A stretch of DNA of 20,929 nucleotides, taken from assembly GCA_934539245.1 (NCBI GenBank), contig CAKTCK010000033.1, positions 1 to 20,929 of the forward strand. Direction: 5' to 3'. This document shows, piece by piece, positions 1 through 8,033 of the stretch. The DNA comes from an uncultured Faecalibacterium sp. GTDB taxonomy: Bacteria > Bacillota > Clostridia > Oscillospirales > Ruminococcaceae. The notes beneath the pieces were generated by a model that did no database searches, was not told the DNA's origin, and saw nothing but the letters and a program-made list of their open reading frames with translations. The position numbers were made by a program, and so were the translations under genes. The stretch's first letter is position 1; every line of letters begins with the position of its first letter.

Positions 1-1247
1 TCCAGCAGCCAGCGGCGGAAGGTGATGCCGTTGGTCTTGTTGTTGAACTTTTCCGGGTACAGCTCGTAGAAGCCGTGCAGCTCGGAATTTTTCAAAATCT
101 CGGTGTGCAGCGCCGCCACGCCGTTGGTGGAGTGGGTAAAGTGGATGTCCATGTGCGCCATGTGCACCCGGTCGTCCTTGTCGATGATGGCAAGGCTCTC
201 GTCCTCGGTGCGGGTGCGTGCCAGCGCATCCAGCTTTTCGATGATGGGCATCAGCTGCGGCACCACGGCATCCAGATAGGTGCGGGGCCACTTTTCCAGT
301 GCTTCGGCGAGAATGGTGTGGTTGGTGTAGGCGCAGGTCTTGGTAACGATCTCCACGGCCTCCTCAAATTCGATGCCGCGCTCCCCCAGCAGACGGATGA
401 GCTCCGGGATGACCATGCTGGGATGGGTGTCGTTGATCTGGATGGCAGCGTAGTCTGCCAGATCATGGAAGTTGCAGCCCCGGGCGGCGCACTCAGCCAG
501 AATGAGCTGCGCACCGGCAGAGACCATTAGGTACTGCTGGTACACCCGCAGACGGCGGCCTGCCTCGTCGGAGTCGTCCGGGTAGAGGAAGAGGGTCAGG
601 TTCTTGTCGATGGCGGTCTTGTCGAAGGCGATGCCATCATGGACGATGCTCTCGTCGATGGTGTCCAAATCGAACAGGTTCAGGGTGTTGGTGCGGCCCT
701 CGTAGCCGGTGACCGCCAGCTTGTACAGCCGGGCGGTGTACTCCTTGCCCGCCAGTTCCACCGGGTAGGTGGTGTCGGTCTTTTCTGCCCAGCTGTGGGC
801 AGTCAGCCACGGGTCGGGCTTTTCGTTCTGCACGCCGTCCTCAAAGGACTGATGGAACAGACCGAAGTGGTACCGCAGACCTACGCCGTCGCCGGGCAGG
901 TTCAGCGTTGCCAGAGAGTCGAGGAAGCAGGCAGCCAGACGACCCAAGCCGCCGTTGCCCAGAGAAGGCTCCGGCTCCACCTCTTCAATATCGGAAAGGC
1001 GCTTTCCGGCAGCAGCCAGCGCAGACCGGGCTTCATCGTACAGCCCCAGATTGATGAGGTTGTTGGACAGCAGCTTGCCAATGAGGAATTCAGCGCTGAT
1101 ATAGTACAGCTTGCGCCCGGTGACCGGCTGCACGCGGTCGGCGCTCTTCTGCCGCACCAGTTCCAGCAGTGCCAGATACAGCTCCTGGTCGGTGCAGTCT
1201 GCCAGCAGCTTGCCGGTGATACTCTGTAACGTTTCGGTAAAGCTCAT
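1..1247 (-). CDS. glgP: Glycogen/starch/maltodextrin phosphorylase, N-terminal 415 residues (cut by window start)
   Basis: Phosphorolysis of alpha-1,4-glucan to glucose-1-phosphate in the cytoplasm. The reverse strand reads from ATG at 1247, with AGGAGG about 8 bases upstream, and stays open to the window edge. Family motifs seen in order: [16 protein letters not shown] near residue 48, a Gly-rich [17 protein letters not shown] block, QINDTHPSM and, at the very end, [12 protein letters not shown]. These are hallmarks of GT35 phosphorylases. Full-length members have roughly 750-850 residues, so about half is present; the PLP lysine lies in the missing C-terminal half. The gene is divergent from the AraC-type regulator, and a long inverted repeat lies just upstream of its ribosome binding site. 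Glycogen versus maltodextrin preference cannot be told from this half. Confidence 0.95.
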   Translation of the reverse strand, partial: MSFTETLQSITGKLLADCTDQELYLALLELVRQKSADRVQPVTGRKLYYISAEFLIGKLLSNNLINLGLYDEARSALAAAGKRLSDIEEVEPEPSLGNGGLGRLAACFLDSLATLNLPGDGVGLRYHFGLFHQSFEDGVQNEKPDPWLTAHSWAEKTDTTYPVELAGKEYTARLYKLAVTGYEGRTNTLNLFDLDTIDESIVHDGIAFDKTAIDKNLTLFLYPDDSDEAGRRLRVYQQYLMVSAGAQLILAECAARGCNFHDLADYAAIQINDTHPSMVIPELIRLLGERGIEFEEAVEIVTKTCAYTNHTILAEALEKWPRTYLDAVVPQLMPIIEKLDALARTRTEDESLAIIDKDDRVHMAHMDIHFTHSTNGVAALHTEILKNSELHGFYELYPEKFNNKTNGITFRRWLL

Positions 1248-1268
1248 AAAAGCATCCTCCTTTGCTAG

Positions 1269-1321
1269 GGTGTATCTGAAAAGTCGAAAATTCAGTCTAT
1301 TTCTTTGTTTTCAGATACACC
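1269..1321. repeat. Perfect 14-bp inverted repeat upstream of glgP
   Basis: GGTGTATCTGAAAA (1269-1282) and its exact reverse complement (1308-1321) are separated by 25 AT-rich bases. The element lies 22-74 bases upstream of the glgP start codon. No T-run follows on the glgP strand, so it is not a typical terminator. It could be a stem-loop in the glgP leader or a regulator binding site. Confidence 0.6.
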
Positions 1322-1381
1322 TTACGGAAAACAGGTTTGACATCTGTACTTCAAGATATACCACATAATACGATCAAAATC

Positions 1382-1411
1382 TTGCCTAAAAAGTGCAACC
1401 TGTGGTACAAT
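1382..1411 (+). promoter_or_regulatory. Predicted promoter of the AraC-type regulator
   Basis: TTGCCT (1382-1387), an 18-base spacer, then TACAAT (1406-1411) preceded by TGG, i.e. an extended -10. Transcription would start near 1418, leaving a leader of about 16 bases with the ribosome site GGGAGGTG at 1421-1428. Confidence 0.55.
1389..1399 (+). promoter_or_regulatory. Candidate operator AAAAGTGCAAC in the regulator promoter
   Basis: This 11-base motif lies between the -35 and -10 of the regulator promoter. The same 11 bases occur in inverted orientation at 2418-2428, just upstream of the importer promoter. Sharing between the two promoters is what suggests a binding site; the bound protein is inferred to be the AraC-type regulator. 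Confidence 0.4.
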
Positions 1412-1433
1412 CCTATCATCGGGAGGTGAGACG

Positions 1434-2291
1434 ATGCAAAATCAGGCTTCTTTGCAGGAGACAAAACAGCACGGTGCCGTGCGCTTTCCGTTCAATCTGT
1501 ACCCCTGCACCATTCCGGGAGATTTTCAGCAGGTGGCACTCCACTGGCACGAGAGCATGGAGCTGGTCTTTGTCAAGCAGGGCATGGGGCTGGTACAGGT
1601 GGGCGCTGTGACCTACCCGGCTTACCGGGGGGATATCTTTCTTTTTGCCCCGGGCACGCTCCACGCGCTGCGGCAGGCAGAGGGGCAGCGCATGGAATAC
1701 GAAAATATCATCTTTGAACCGGAGCTGCTGGGCGGCGCAGAGGACCTTTGCGCCGAAAAATATCTGCTGCCGCTGCAAAGCGGGCGGTTGTCGCTGCCGG
1801 TGCGGCTGACCCCGAACGATTTGTGCTATCTGCAAGCCGCCGCCTGCCTGCGGGAGCTGGAAGATGCCAACCGCGCCAAACGCCCCGGCTACGAGCTGCT
1901 GGTAAAGGGAGCGCTGCTGCGCTTTCTTGCCCTGCTCATTGCGCAGGGTCGGCAGTGTCTCCCCACCGAAACCGCCGACACCCAGCGACTGAAAACCGTG
2001 CTGCAATGGCTTTCTGCCCATTATGCCGAGCCGCTCCGGGTGGCGGATGCCGCCGGGGTCTGCTCCTTCAGCGCCAGCCATTTTATGCGCTGGTTCCGGC
2101 AGATGACCGGGCAGAGCTTTATCGCCTTTCTGAACGAGTACCGGCTGAACACCGCCGCCGAGGCGCTGCAAACCACCGATGAGACCGTGTTGACCATTGC
2201 TACCCGGTGCGGGTTTGAAAATCTTTCCTATTTTAATAGGGCATTCAAGGCGCATTTTGGCATGACCCCGCGGGACTACCGAAAAAAATAA
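1434..2291 (+). CDS. AraC/XylS-family transcriptional regulator with N-terminal cupin domain
   Basis: A 285-residue one-component regulator. Residues about 15-100 form a cupin-like ligand pocket (HWHESMELVFV near 37-47, then GDIFLFAPGTLH at 66-77). Residues about 185-285 hold two helix-turn-helix motifs ending in the AraC signature (AEALQTTDETVLTIATRCGFENLSYFNRAFKAHFGMTPRDYR region, 242-283). The ligand is unknown; cupin AraC proteins often sense sugars. The start ATG has GGGAGGTG 6 bases upstream. It is divergent from glgP and followed by an amino acid importer. A shared promoter motif links it tentatively to the importer and to itself, while its position next to glgP keeps a carbohydrate role open. 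Confidence 0.9.
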   Translation: MQNQASLQETKQHGAVRFPFNLYPCTIPGDFQQVALHWHESMELVFVKQGMGLVQVGAVTYPAYRGDIFLFAPGTLHALRQAEGQRMEYENIIFEPELLGGAEDLCAEKYLLPLQSGRLSLPVRLTPNDLCYLQAAACLRELEDANRAKRPGYELLVKGALLRFLALLIAQGRQCLPTETADTQRLKTVLQWLSAHYAEPLRVADAAGVCSFSASHFMRWFRQMTGQSFIAFLNEYRLNTAAEALQTTDETVLTIATRCGFENLSYFNRAFKAHFGMTPRDYRKK

Positions 2292-2417
2292 GCAGACCGG
2301 GGCTGCTGGGAAAGCGAGAACGGCCAGCCGCCCTGACGTGATTTGCACGTTCGACAAAAAATAAGGCGCAATATTGTAGCAACTTTACAAAATGCAATTT
2401 CTCCTGAAGGAAAAGTT

Positions 2418-2428
2418 GTTGCACTTTT
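2418..2428 (-). promoter_or_regulatory. Candidate operator (second copy of AAAAGTGCAAC, inverted)
   Basis: GTTGCACTTTT on the plus strand, the exact reverse complement of 1389-1399. It ends four bases before the -35 of the importer promoter, where activators usually bind. A looser relative, AAAATGCAAT, is at 2389-2398, and GTAGCAACTTT is at 2377-2387. Confidence 0.4.
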
Positions 2429-2432
2429 CAGA

Positions 2433-2461
2433 TTGAAAGAAGCCGTAAAAAACGCTATACT
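2433..2461 (+). promoter_or_regulatory. Predicted promoter of the amino acid ABC importer operon
   Basis: TTGAAA (2433-2438), a 17-base spacer and TATACT (2456-2461): close to the housekeeping sigma consensus. The expected start is near 2468, giving a leader of about 105 bases before the GTG at 2574. Confidence 0.65.
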
Positions 2462-2476
2462 TTAGTTATCGAAAGC

Positions 2477-2513
2477 AAAGGCGCTTGGTGAACACTCACC
2501 AAGCGCCTTTTTT
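2477..2513 (+). terminator. Intrinsic terminator within the importer leader
   Basis: AAAGGCGCTTGGTGA (2477-2491) and its exact complement (2496-2510) form a 15-bp stem with a 4-base loop, with a run of six T at 2508-2513. It lies only about 9 bases after the predicted transcription start and before the ATPase gene, so it may be an attenuator. It could instead simply end transcripts from the upstream AraC gene, which has no other clear terminator. Confidence 0.75.
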
Positions 2514-2573
2514 GTACCCTGCGGGGCAAGGCGGCCCCGGGGGCAGGCTGTAAGAGGAAAAGGGGAATGCGTA

Positions 2574-3299
2574 GTGATCAAGCTGGAACACGTTGACAAA
2601 TACTTCGGGGATCTGCACGTTCTGAAGGACGTCAACCTTGAAGTCGCCGAGGGCGAAAAGCTGGTGATCATCGGGCCGTCCGGTTCAGGCAAGTCTACCA
2701 CGGTGCGCTGCATGAATTTTCTGGAAGAGCCCACCAGCGGCCATGTCTACATAGACGGGCAGGAGCTGACAGCCAAGAACAAGACCAAACTTGTGCGCGA
2801 GACCACCAGCATGGTGTTCCAGCAGTTCAACCTGTACCCGCACATGACGGTACTGAAAAACTTGACCCTCGCACCCATCAAGCTACACCACAAGACCAAG
2901 CAGGAGGCCGAGGAGCTGGCGTATCACTATCTTGAAGTGGTCGGCCTGCGGGACAAGGCAAATGTCTACCCGGCGCAGCTTTCCGGCGGTCAGCAGCAGC
3001 GCATCGCCATTGCCCGTGCGCTGTGTGCCCAGACCAAGATCATCCTGTTCGACGAGCCCACCAGTGCGCTGGACCCGGAGACCATTCAGGAAGTGCTGGA
3101 CGTCATGGTGCGGCTGGCGCACGAAAAAAATATCACCATGGTGGTGGTCACCCACGAGATGGGCTTTGCCCGGCAGGTGGCAGACCGTGTGGTGTTTATG
3201 GCAGACGGCCAGATCTTGGAAGAAGGCACACCGGAGCACTTCTTCACCAACCCCAAAAACGAACGCGTGCGCCAGTTCTTGGGCAAGATCATCCGGTAA
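2574..3299 (+). CDS. Polar amino acid ABC transporter, ATP-binding subunit (GlnQ/HisP type)
   Basis: A 241-residue ATPase that powers amino acid uptake from the inner face of the membrane. All ABC motifs are intact: Walker [10 protein letters not shown] (34-42), Q-loop VFQQFN (81-86), signature LSGGQQQR (136-143), Walker [13 protein letters not shown] (156-167), and the switch histidine VTHE (192-195). Length is normal for the family. The start is GTG, with AGGGG about 8 bases upstream; no in-frame ATG fits better. It is the first gene of an operon with the receptor and two permeases. The amino acid cannot be named; GlnQ-like ATPases serve glutamine, glutamate/aspartate, cystine, arginine and other systems. 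Confidence 0.95.
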   Translation: MIKLEHVDKYFGDLHVLKDVNLEVAEGEKLVIIGPSGSGKSTTVRCMNFLEEPTSGHVYIDGQELTAKNKTKLVRETTSMVFQQFNLYPHMTVLKNLTLAPIKLHHKTKQEAEELAYHYLEVVGLRDKANVYPAQLSGGQQQRIAIARALCAQTKIILFDEPTSALDPETIQEVLDVMVRLAHEKNITMVVVTHEMGFARQVADRVVFMADGQILEEGTPEHFFTNPKNERVRQFLGKIIR

Positions 3300-3312
3300 G
3301 CAATTTTGGTCA

Positions 3313-3395
3313 CTGCGGAGCTGCCGCAGCACAAGCGGCACCCGTTGTGGATAGAGCAGCCCATGGGGGACGGAAGGGAAAGCCGTCCGGGCTGC
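3313..3395 (+). promoter_or_regulatory. Two stem-loops between ATPase and receptor genes
   Basis: The first is CTGCGG (3313-3318) with CCGCAG (3324-3329). The second is GCAGCCC (3356-3362) with GGGCTGC (3389-3395), enclosing GGACGG (3368-3373) with CCGTCC (3383-3388). No T-run follows, so termination is unlikely. Such hairpins often mark RNA processing or stability sites that raise receptor expression over the ATPase; here that is an inference. Confidence 0.4.
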
Positions 3396-3420
3396 GGACT
3401 TTATAGAGGAGTGTATAATT

Positions 3421-4329
3421 ATGAAAAAGATTTCTCGTCGTAGCTTTGTCAAGGCCGCTGGTACGGCCATTGCGCTCACCGCTCTTACCGCCTGCGGCGG
3501 CTCTACCAGCAGCTCTGTGGCTGCCTCCACCGCATCCTCTGCCGCTTCCGGCAGCGCAGCAGCTTCCTCCGAGGCTGTTTCTGCGGATGTGCAGGCCATC
3601 ATCGACCGCGGTGTGCTGAAGGTAGGCGTCAAGAACGCCGTCAAGGGCTTCAGCTTTCAGGATACCCTCACCGGCGAGTATACCGGTCTGGAGGACAGTC
3701 TGGCTGAGATGATCGCCGAGCATCTGGGCGTGGACGTGGAGTTCACCACCGTCACCGCCGCTACCCGCGGCGAGCTGCTGGATTCCGGTGATATCGACTG
3801 CGTGCTGGCTACCTTTACCATCACCGAAGAGCGCCGCAAGAGCTGGGACTTCTCCACCCCCTACTACACCGACTATGTCAGCGTTCTGGTGGAGGATTCC
3901 TCCGGCATCAAGGCGCTGGCCGACCTGAAGGATAAGGTGGTGGGCGTTTCCTCCGGTTCTACCTCCGCCCGTGCTCTGGTGCAGGAGATGATCGATGAGG
4001 GCGTTATCACCGGCGAGGGCTTCAATGCCGATACCTTCAACGCCGACACTTGGAAGGACGGCATTTCCTTCCGTCAGTACGACGATTATCCCGCCATCAG
4101 CACCGCACTGAGCGCAGGCGAGGTGAACGGCTTCTGCGTGGATAAGTCCATTCTGGCTATCTACAAGACCGAGGGCCGCAGCTACATCGATGCCGAGTTC
4201 AGCCCGCAGGAGTACGGCGTGGCTACCAAGAAGGGCAGCGGCTTCTCCGCTTTGTGCGATGAGCTGGTCACCGGCTGGCTGTCCGATGGCACCATTGATG
4301 GTCTGATCAAGGAGAACGGTCTGGCATAA
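3421..4329 (+). CDS. Amino acid ABC transporter substrate-binding lipoprotein (SBP family 3)
   Basis: A 302-residue extracellular receptor anchored to the membrane. The signal region holds a twin-arginine-like SRRSFVK (5-11), a hydrophobic stretch and a lipobox LTAC with lipid-attachment Cys25. A Ser/Ala-rich flexible linker (about 28-52) precedes a bilobed family-3 domain from about residue 60 (RGVLKVGVKNAVKGFSF, GEYTGLEDSLAEMIAEHLG, then STPYYTDYVSVLV). This domain delivers amino acids to the two permeases encoded downstream. GAGGAG lies about 10 bases before ATG. The ligand is not predictable by eye; acidic or polar amino acids are typical. The twin-arginine motif is unusual for such receptors, and it is unclear whether it is used. 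Confidence 0.92.
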   Translation: MKKISRRSFVKAAGTAIALTALTACGGSTSSSVAASTASSAASGSAAASSEAVSADVQAIIDRGVLKVGVKNAVKGFSFQDTLTGEYTGLEDSLAEMIAEHLGVDVEFTTVTAATRGELLDSGDIDCVLATFTITEERRKSWDFSTPYYTDYVSVLVEDSSGIKALADLKDKVVGVSSGSTSARALVQEMIDEGVITGEGFNADTFNADTWKDGISFRQYDDYPAISTALSAGEVNGFCVDKSILAIYKTEGRSYIDAEFSPQEYGVATKKGSGFSALCDELVTGWLSDGTIDGLIKENGLA

Positions 4330-4369
4330 CACCAGCGCTGTTACGGTTTAGGAGAGAGGAGTGTTCGTT

Positions 4370-5107
4370 ATGTCCGGTCTGTTTTCAATGGACGCATGGG
4401 CAACGGTGTGGAACCACCGGGAAAGCTTTCTGCTGGGGCTGGGCAATACCCTGATGACGGCGTTTTTCGCGCTGGCACTGGCCTTTGCGCTGGGCGTTGT
4501 ACTGGGCCTGATGGCGACAAGCGGTAAAAAGCCGCTGCAATTCATCGCCCGGGTGTATGTGGAGTTCATCCAGAATACGCCGCTGCTTTTGCAGTTGTGC
4601 TTTTTGTACTACGCGCTGGCCTTTGCAGGGCTGAGCATGGGTGTCATCCGCACCGGCATCATTGCACTGGGCGTTTACACCGGTGCCTATATGGGCGAGG
4701 TCGTCCGTGCCGCCATTGAGTCGGTGCCGAAAGGGCAGTTCGAGGCCGCACAGGCGCAGGGCTTTGGCTATTTGCAGCGGATGGCGTATATTATCCTGCC
4801 GCAGAGCATCCCTGTTATGCTGCCGCCCATGGTCAATCAGGTGGTCAACCTGTTCAAGAACACCTCCTGCCTGTACATCGTAGGCGGTGCAGACCTCATC
4901 AGCGTAACGTACAGCTTCGTCACCGGTGCCTCCACCGGCGGTGCATACGCACCGGCCTATATCGTCTGCGGTGCCATCTTCTTTGTGGTCTGCTTCCCGC
5001 TGTCCACGCTGGCTACCCGCTGGGAGGCTTCCCTCAAGGAGCGCAAGGGCAAGGCAGACCCCGCCCTGCGCACCGCAAAGGCTGCGGCCTTAAAGGAGGC
5101 GGCATAA
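4370..5107 (+). CDS. Amino acid ABC transporter permease 1 (HisM/GlnP type)
   Basis: A 245-residue polytopic inner-membrane subunit. Hydrophobic segments are seen near 20-45, 55-80, 85-110, 150-175 and 195-220. The cytoplasmic EAA coupling loop reads EAAQAQGFGYLQRMAYIILPQ (about 124-144), which contacts the ATPase. The ATG at 4370 is preferred over the in-frame GTG at 4361, because the ribosome site GGAGAGAGGA (4351-4360) abuts the GTG directly but stands 9 bases from the ATG. The stop codon is followed immediately by the start of the second permease, so the two are translationally coupled and likely form a heterodimeric channel. Confidence 0.93.
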   Translation: MSGLFSMDAWATVWNHRESFLLGLGNTLMTAFFALALAFALGVVLGLMATSGKKPLQFIARVYVEFIQNTPLLLQLCFLYYALAFAGLSMGVIRTGIIALGVYTGAYMGEVVRAAIESVPKGQFEAAQAQGFGYLQRMAYIILPQSIPVMLPPMVNQVVNLFKNTSCLYIVGGADLISVTYSFVTGASTGGAYAPAYIVCGAIFFVVCFPLSTLATRWEASLKERKGKADPALRTAKAAALKEAA

Positions 5108-5881
5108 ATGAGCACTCTTGCTTCCAGCTTTTCCATCCTCGCGCAGCCGGGCGTATTCCTGTACCTGCTGCGGGGCGTGGCCTTTACCTGCATCATTTCG
5201 GTGCTGGGCGTCATTCTGGGGCTGATCTTAGGCTCGCTGCTGGCGCTGGCGCGTACCTATTGTAAAAAAGGCCCGGCGCGCATCCTTGGCTGGCTGTCCG
5301 CCGCCTACATCGAGCTGTTTCGCAACACGCCCTACCTTTTGTGGATCTTTGTTTGCGTGGTGTTCTGCCCCTGCCCGGCCTTTTTTGCCCACAAAATGTT
5401 CGGTCTGACCAGTGTGGAGATGAAGCTGCTGTTCAAGGCAGCGCTGGCACTGATCCTGTTCAACTCCTCGGTCATTGCCGAGATCGTCCGCGGCGGTCTG
5501 AACGGCGTAGCCAAGGGACAGTTTGAGGCGGGCTATGCGCAGGGCTTCAACACCGCCGAGGTGCTGCTGTACATCATCCTGCCGCAGGCTTACCGCAACA
5601 TCATCCCCACCCTGCTCAGTCAGGTGATCACCACCATCAAGGATTCCTCCTACCTTGCAAACGTGGCCACCATTGAGCTGATGGCGCGCATCCGGCAGCT
5701 GCTGAGCGCCGCCGGTACCTACAACGGCCTTGGCACGGTGAATGTTTCGGATGTCATGGTGCTGTTCGGCACTGCCTGCGTCATCTATTTTGTCATCAAC
5801 TTCACCCTCAGCTGCATCGTCCGCTCCATGCAGGCGCGGCAGAAAAAGGCCGTGGTCTTTGCTCCGGCGAAGGCCGCATAA
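5108..5881 (+). CDS. Amino acid ABC transporter permease 2 (HisM/GlnP type)
   Basis: A 257-residue inner-membrane permease and partner of the preceding one. It shows several hydrophobic segments and the EAA loop FEAGYAQGFNTAEVLLYIILPQ (about residues 138-159). YIELFRNTPYLLWIF is the usual family motif near the second membrane segment. A Cys/Pro-rich stretch (CPCPAFFAHKM) lies in the extracellular loop where other members also vary. The start abuts the previous stop, and its ribosome site, AAAGGAGGC, lies inside the end of permease 1. It is the last gene of the importer operon, followed by a strong terminator. Confidence 0.93.
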   Translation: MSTLASSFSILAQPGVFLYLLRGVAFTCIISVLGVILGLILGSLLALARTYCKKGPARILGWLSAAYIELFRNTPYLLWIFVCVVFCPCPAFFAHKMFGLTSVEMKLLFKAALALILFNSSVIAEIVRGGLNGVAKGQFEAGYAQGFNTAEVLLYIILPQAYRNIIPTLLSQVITTIKDSSYLANVATIELMARIRQLLSAAGTYNGLGTVNVSDVMVLFGTACVIYFVINFTLSCIVRSMQARQKKAVVFAPAKAA

Positions 5882-5938
5882 AACCGATATTTACCAACCA
5901 TTCTTCTTTTCACCTCTTTTTTGTTTTCCACCCACAGA

Positions 5939-5988
5939 GAAGCACCCCCGGCAGCCATTGCGGCTGCCGGGGGTGCTTCCTGTTTTTT
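5939..5988 (+). terminator. Intrinsic terminator of the importer operon
   Basis: A perfect 18-bp stem (5939-5956 with 5962-5979), GC-rich, with a 5-base loop, followed by TTTTTT at 5983-5988. It lies between convergent genes. The reverse strand lacks a T-run, so the histidine kinase operon is less clearly terminated by it. Confidence 0.9.
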
Positions 5989-6079
5989 GCTTTTAGGGCT
6001 TCTGCAGGAGGTGCCACAGGAGAAAAAAGCCGGCAGTACAGGGCAGAGCGACAAGCAGTTTTTACCGGGTGTGCTGCCT

Positions 6080-7330
6080 TTACCGCAGCTCTGCGGCAAA
6101 CTCTACCTCCTCGCCTACCATGCGGGCGCAGATGCTGCCCCTGTGGGCTTCGGCAATGCTCCGGGCGATGGACAGCCCGATGCCAAAGCCACCGGTGGCG
6201 GCGTTGCGGGAGGGATCGGCGCGGTAAAAGCGGTCAAACAGCTTTGCCAGTGTTTCTTCCGAGATGGGGTCGCTGCCGTTGCGGCAGCGCAGCACAGCGC
6301 CCCGCCGGGTCTTTTCCAGTGTCAGGGTGATGGTGCTGCCCGCCCGGGCGTACTTGACCGCGTTGTCCAGCAGAATGCTCACCAGCTGCCGGATGGCGTA
6401 CTCATCGCCCTTGTAGGTCAGCTCCGGGGCGATATCCAGCACAAGGGCGTGCCCCTTGCTCTGCGCAAGGTCCCGGAAGGGCTCGGCGGTGTCTGCGACT
6501 GCTTCGCTGAGGGGGAAAGGCTCCATCTTCAGCGGGGAGACTCCCTCGTCCATGCGGGATAGGGTGACCAGCGCGTTGACCAGTGCCGTCAGTTTTTCGG
6601 TCTGCGCCTGCGCTTTATCGATCCATTTCTGCTTGCCGGTCTCCATTTCCAGCACGCGCAGACAGGTGGAGATGACCGTGATAGGGGTCTTTAGCTCATG
6701 GCTGGCATCGGTGATGAACTGCTTCTGCTTTTCGGCGCTGCGCACCACCGGGTCAATGGCCCGGCGGGAGAGCAGCACCACCAGCACTACCACCAGCAAG
6801 ATGCAGGCGGCATCCGCAGCAAGGCTCCACAGCAGCACCAGTCCCACAGAGCGCAGCTGCTGGTAGCCGTCCAGAAATACCGCCATATTGCGCCCCTCGC
6901 CGGTGTGGGTGACGTAGTACCGGTAGCTGCCGTAGCTGCCGTAGCCTGCGCCGTGCGCCACGGCAGCGGCAAGATAAGGCGTGACGTCCTCCTCGGTGAC
7001 CGAGGCGATGTTTGCAAGGTCTGCCTGCACCAGCGTGCCGTCATCCTGATACCGCAGCACAAAGTACCGGGTGGAGTAGGGGGTCTCGGCGGTAAAGCTG
7101 CCGTCCCGCGGCGGCTGCGGTGCCTTGGGCGGGGCAGCGGGGGCTTCCCCGGCGGGGCGGTAGGCGGGGATGGTGCCCTGATTGCTGCTGATGAGTTGCA
7201 GCATATCCCGCAGCTCCCGGGTGGTGGAAACGTAATTCGCGGTGTTCAGCAGCACAGTCAGCAGCAGCATCACAGCCGTGACCGACAGGGTGGCAATGCG
7301 GATAAACCGCCTGCGCAGCCGCCGGATCAT
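6080..7330 (-). CDS. Two-component sensor histidine kinase (HisKA/HATPase)
   Basis: A 416-residue membrane kinase. Transmembrane helices lie near residues 12-32 and 162-188. Between them is an extracellular domain of about 130 residues with a Pro-rich stretch (61-75, APAAPPKAPQPP) and no motif I recognise. The H-box DASHELKTP holds phospho-acceptor His211; the N-box LLDNAVKYA (Asn323), the F-box LFDRFYR and the G-box GGFGIGLSIA (380-389) are intact. There is no clear HAMP domain, although the linker after the second helix is short and basic. The start overlaps the response regulator stop by 4 bases (ATGA), so the pair is translationally coupled. The signal is unknown; context suggests an envelope or surface-polymer cue. 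Confidence 0.93.
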   Translation of the reverse strand: MIRRLRRRFIRIATLSVTAVMLLLTVLLNTANYVSTTRELRDMLQLISSNQGTIPAYRPAGEAPAAPPKAPQPPRDGSFTAETPYSTRYFVLRYQDDGTLVQADLANIASVTEEDVTPYLAAAVAHGAGYGSYGSYRYYVTHTGEGRNMAVFLDGYQQLRSVGLVLLWSLAADAACILLVVVLVVLLSRRAIDPVVRSAEKQKQFITDASHELKTPITVISTCLRVLEMETGKQKWIDKAQAQTEKLTALVNALVTLSRMDEGVSPLKMEPFPLSEAVADTAEPFRDLAQSKGHALVLDIAPELTYKGDEYAIRQLVSILLDNAVKYARAGSTITLTLEKTRRGAVLRCRNGSDPISEETLAKLFDRFYRADPSRNAATGGFGIGLSIARSIAEAHRGSICARMVGEEVEFAAELR

Positions 7331-8001
7331 GCTTCTTCCTCCAGCGCATAGCCAAGGCCTCGGTTCGCACGCAGGACAGCGTGTGAACCGAGGCTTTTTA
7401 GTTTTTTGCGCAGGTTAGAGATGTTTACCCACACCACATTGATCTCGGCCTCGTTCTCCCAGCCCCATACCAGTTCAAGAATGCGCTCGGCAGAAAACAC
7501 CATGCGCGGGTTGCGTAAAAACAGCTCCATCACCTGATATTCCCGTCCGCTCAGCCGCACCGACTGCCCGTGGCTGGTCAAAAAGCCGGTACCGGGGTCC
7601 AGCGTCAGGTCGCTGAAAGCCAGCCGGGTGGGCTGGTAGGCGCTGGCACGGCGCAGCATGGCGCGCACCCGGCTCAGCAGCTCGTCCGGGTCAAAGGGCT
7701 TGGGCAGGTAGTCGTCCGCTCCGGCGTTGAAGCCGGTAATGCGGTCATCTGTCTCGCCCTTAGCGGTCAGCATCATGATGGGCGCGGATACCTTTTCAGC
7801 CCGCAGCTTTTGCAGCACCTCGATGCCGTTCATCTTGGGCATCATCACGTCCAGAATAATGGCGTCGTATTGCTCCTGCGTGGCGGCTTCGTAGGCGTCA
7901 AAGCCGTTGTGCACTGTTTCCACCGTAAAATGGTTCTTTTCAAAAAAGACGCTCAGCACCTCGGCAAGGTCCTCTTCGTCCTCTGCAATCAGCAGCCGCA
8001 C
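7327..8001 (-). CDS. OmpR/PhoB-family response regulator
   Basis: A 224-residue DNA-binding partner of the adjacent kinase. The receiver domain (1-115) has the acidic pocket EDE (7-9), phospho-acceptor Asp51 in ILDVMMP, Thr79 and Lys101 in LPKPF. The C-terminal winged helix (about 128-222) has the expected SGREYQVMELFLRNP and GLGYALE. The start is GTG at 8001, with GGAGG 8 bases upstream; the ATG close by is out of frame. It follows the DUF4956 gene by about 70 bases. The tandem 11-bp-period repeats in the divergent promoter region at 9503-9558 are of the kind OmpR-type dimers bind, so I infer it regulates its own operon and the lipoprotein gene. Confidence 0.94.
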   Translation of the reverse strand: MRLLIAEDEEDLAEVLSVFFEKNHFTVETVHNGFDAYEAATQEQYDAIILDVMMPKMNGIEVLQKLRAEKVSAPIMMLTAKGETDDRITGFNAGADDYLPKPFDPDELLSRVRAMLRRASAYQPTRLAFSDLTLDPGTGFLTSHGQSVRLSGREYQVMELFLRNPRMVFSAERILELVWGWENEAEINVVWVNISNLRKKLKSLGSHAVLRANRGLGYALEEEA

Positions 8002-8033
8002 TGCGCATTCCTCCTTTTTGCATTTCTGACCCC

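Noticed and set aside
2468..2573. T-box or amino acid riboswitch before the importer
   Set aside because: The leader is only about 105 bases and lacks the T-box TGGNACC-type sequence and specifier stem.
4361..4369. GTG start for the first permease
   Set aside because: The ribosome site abuts this GTG; the ATG nine bases later has correct spacing.
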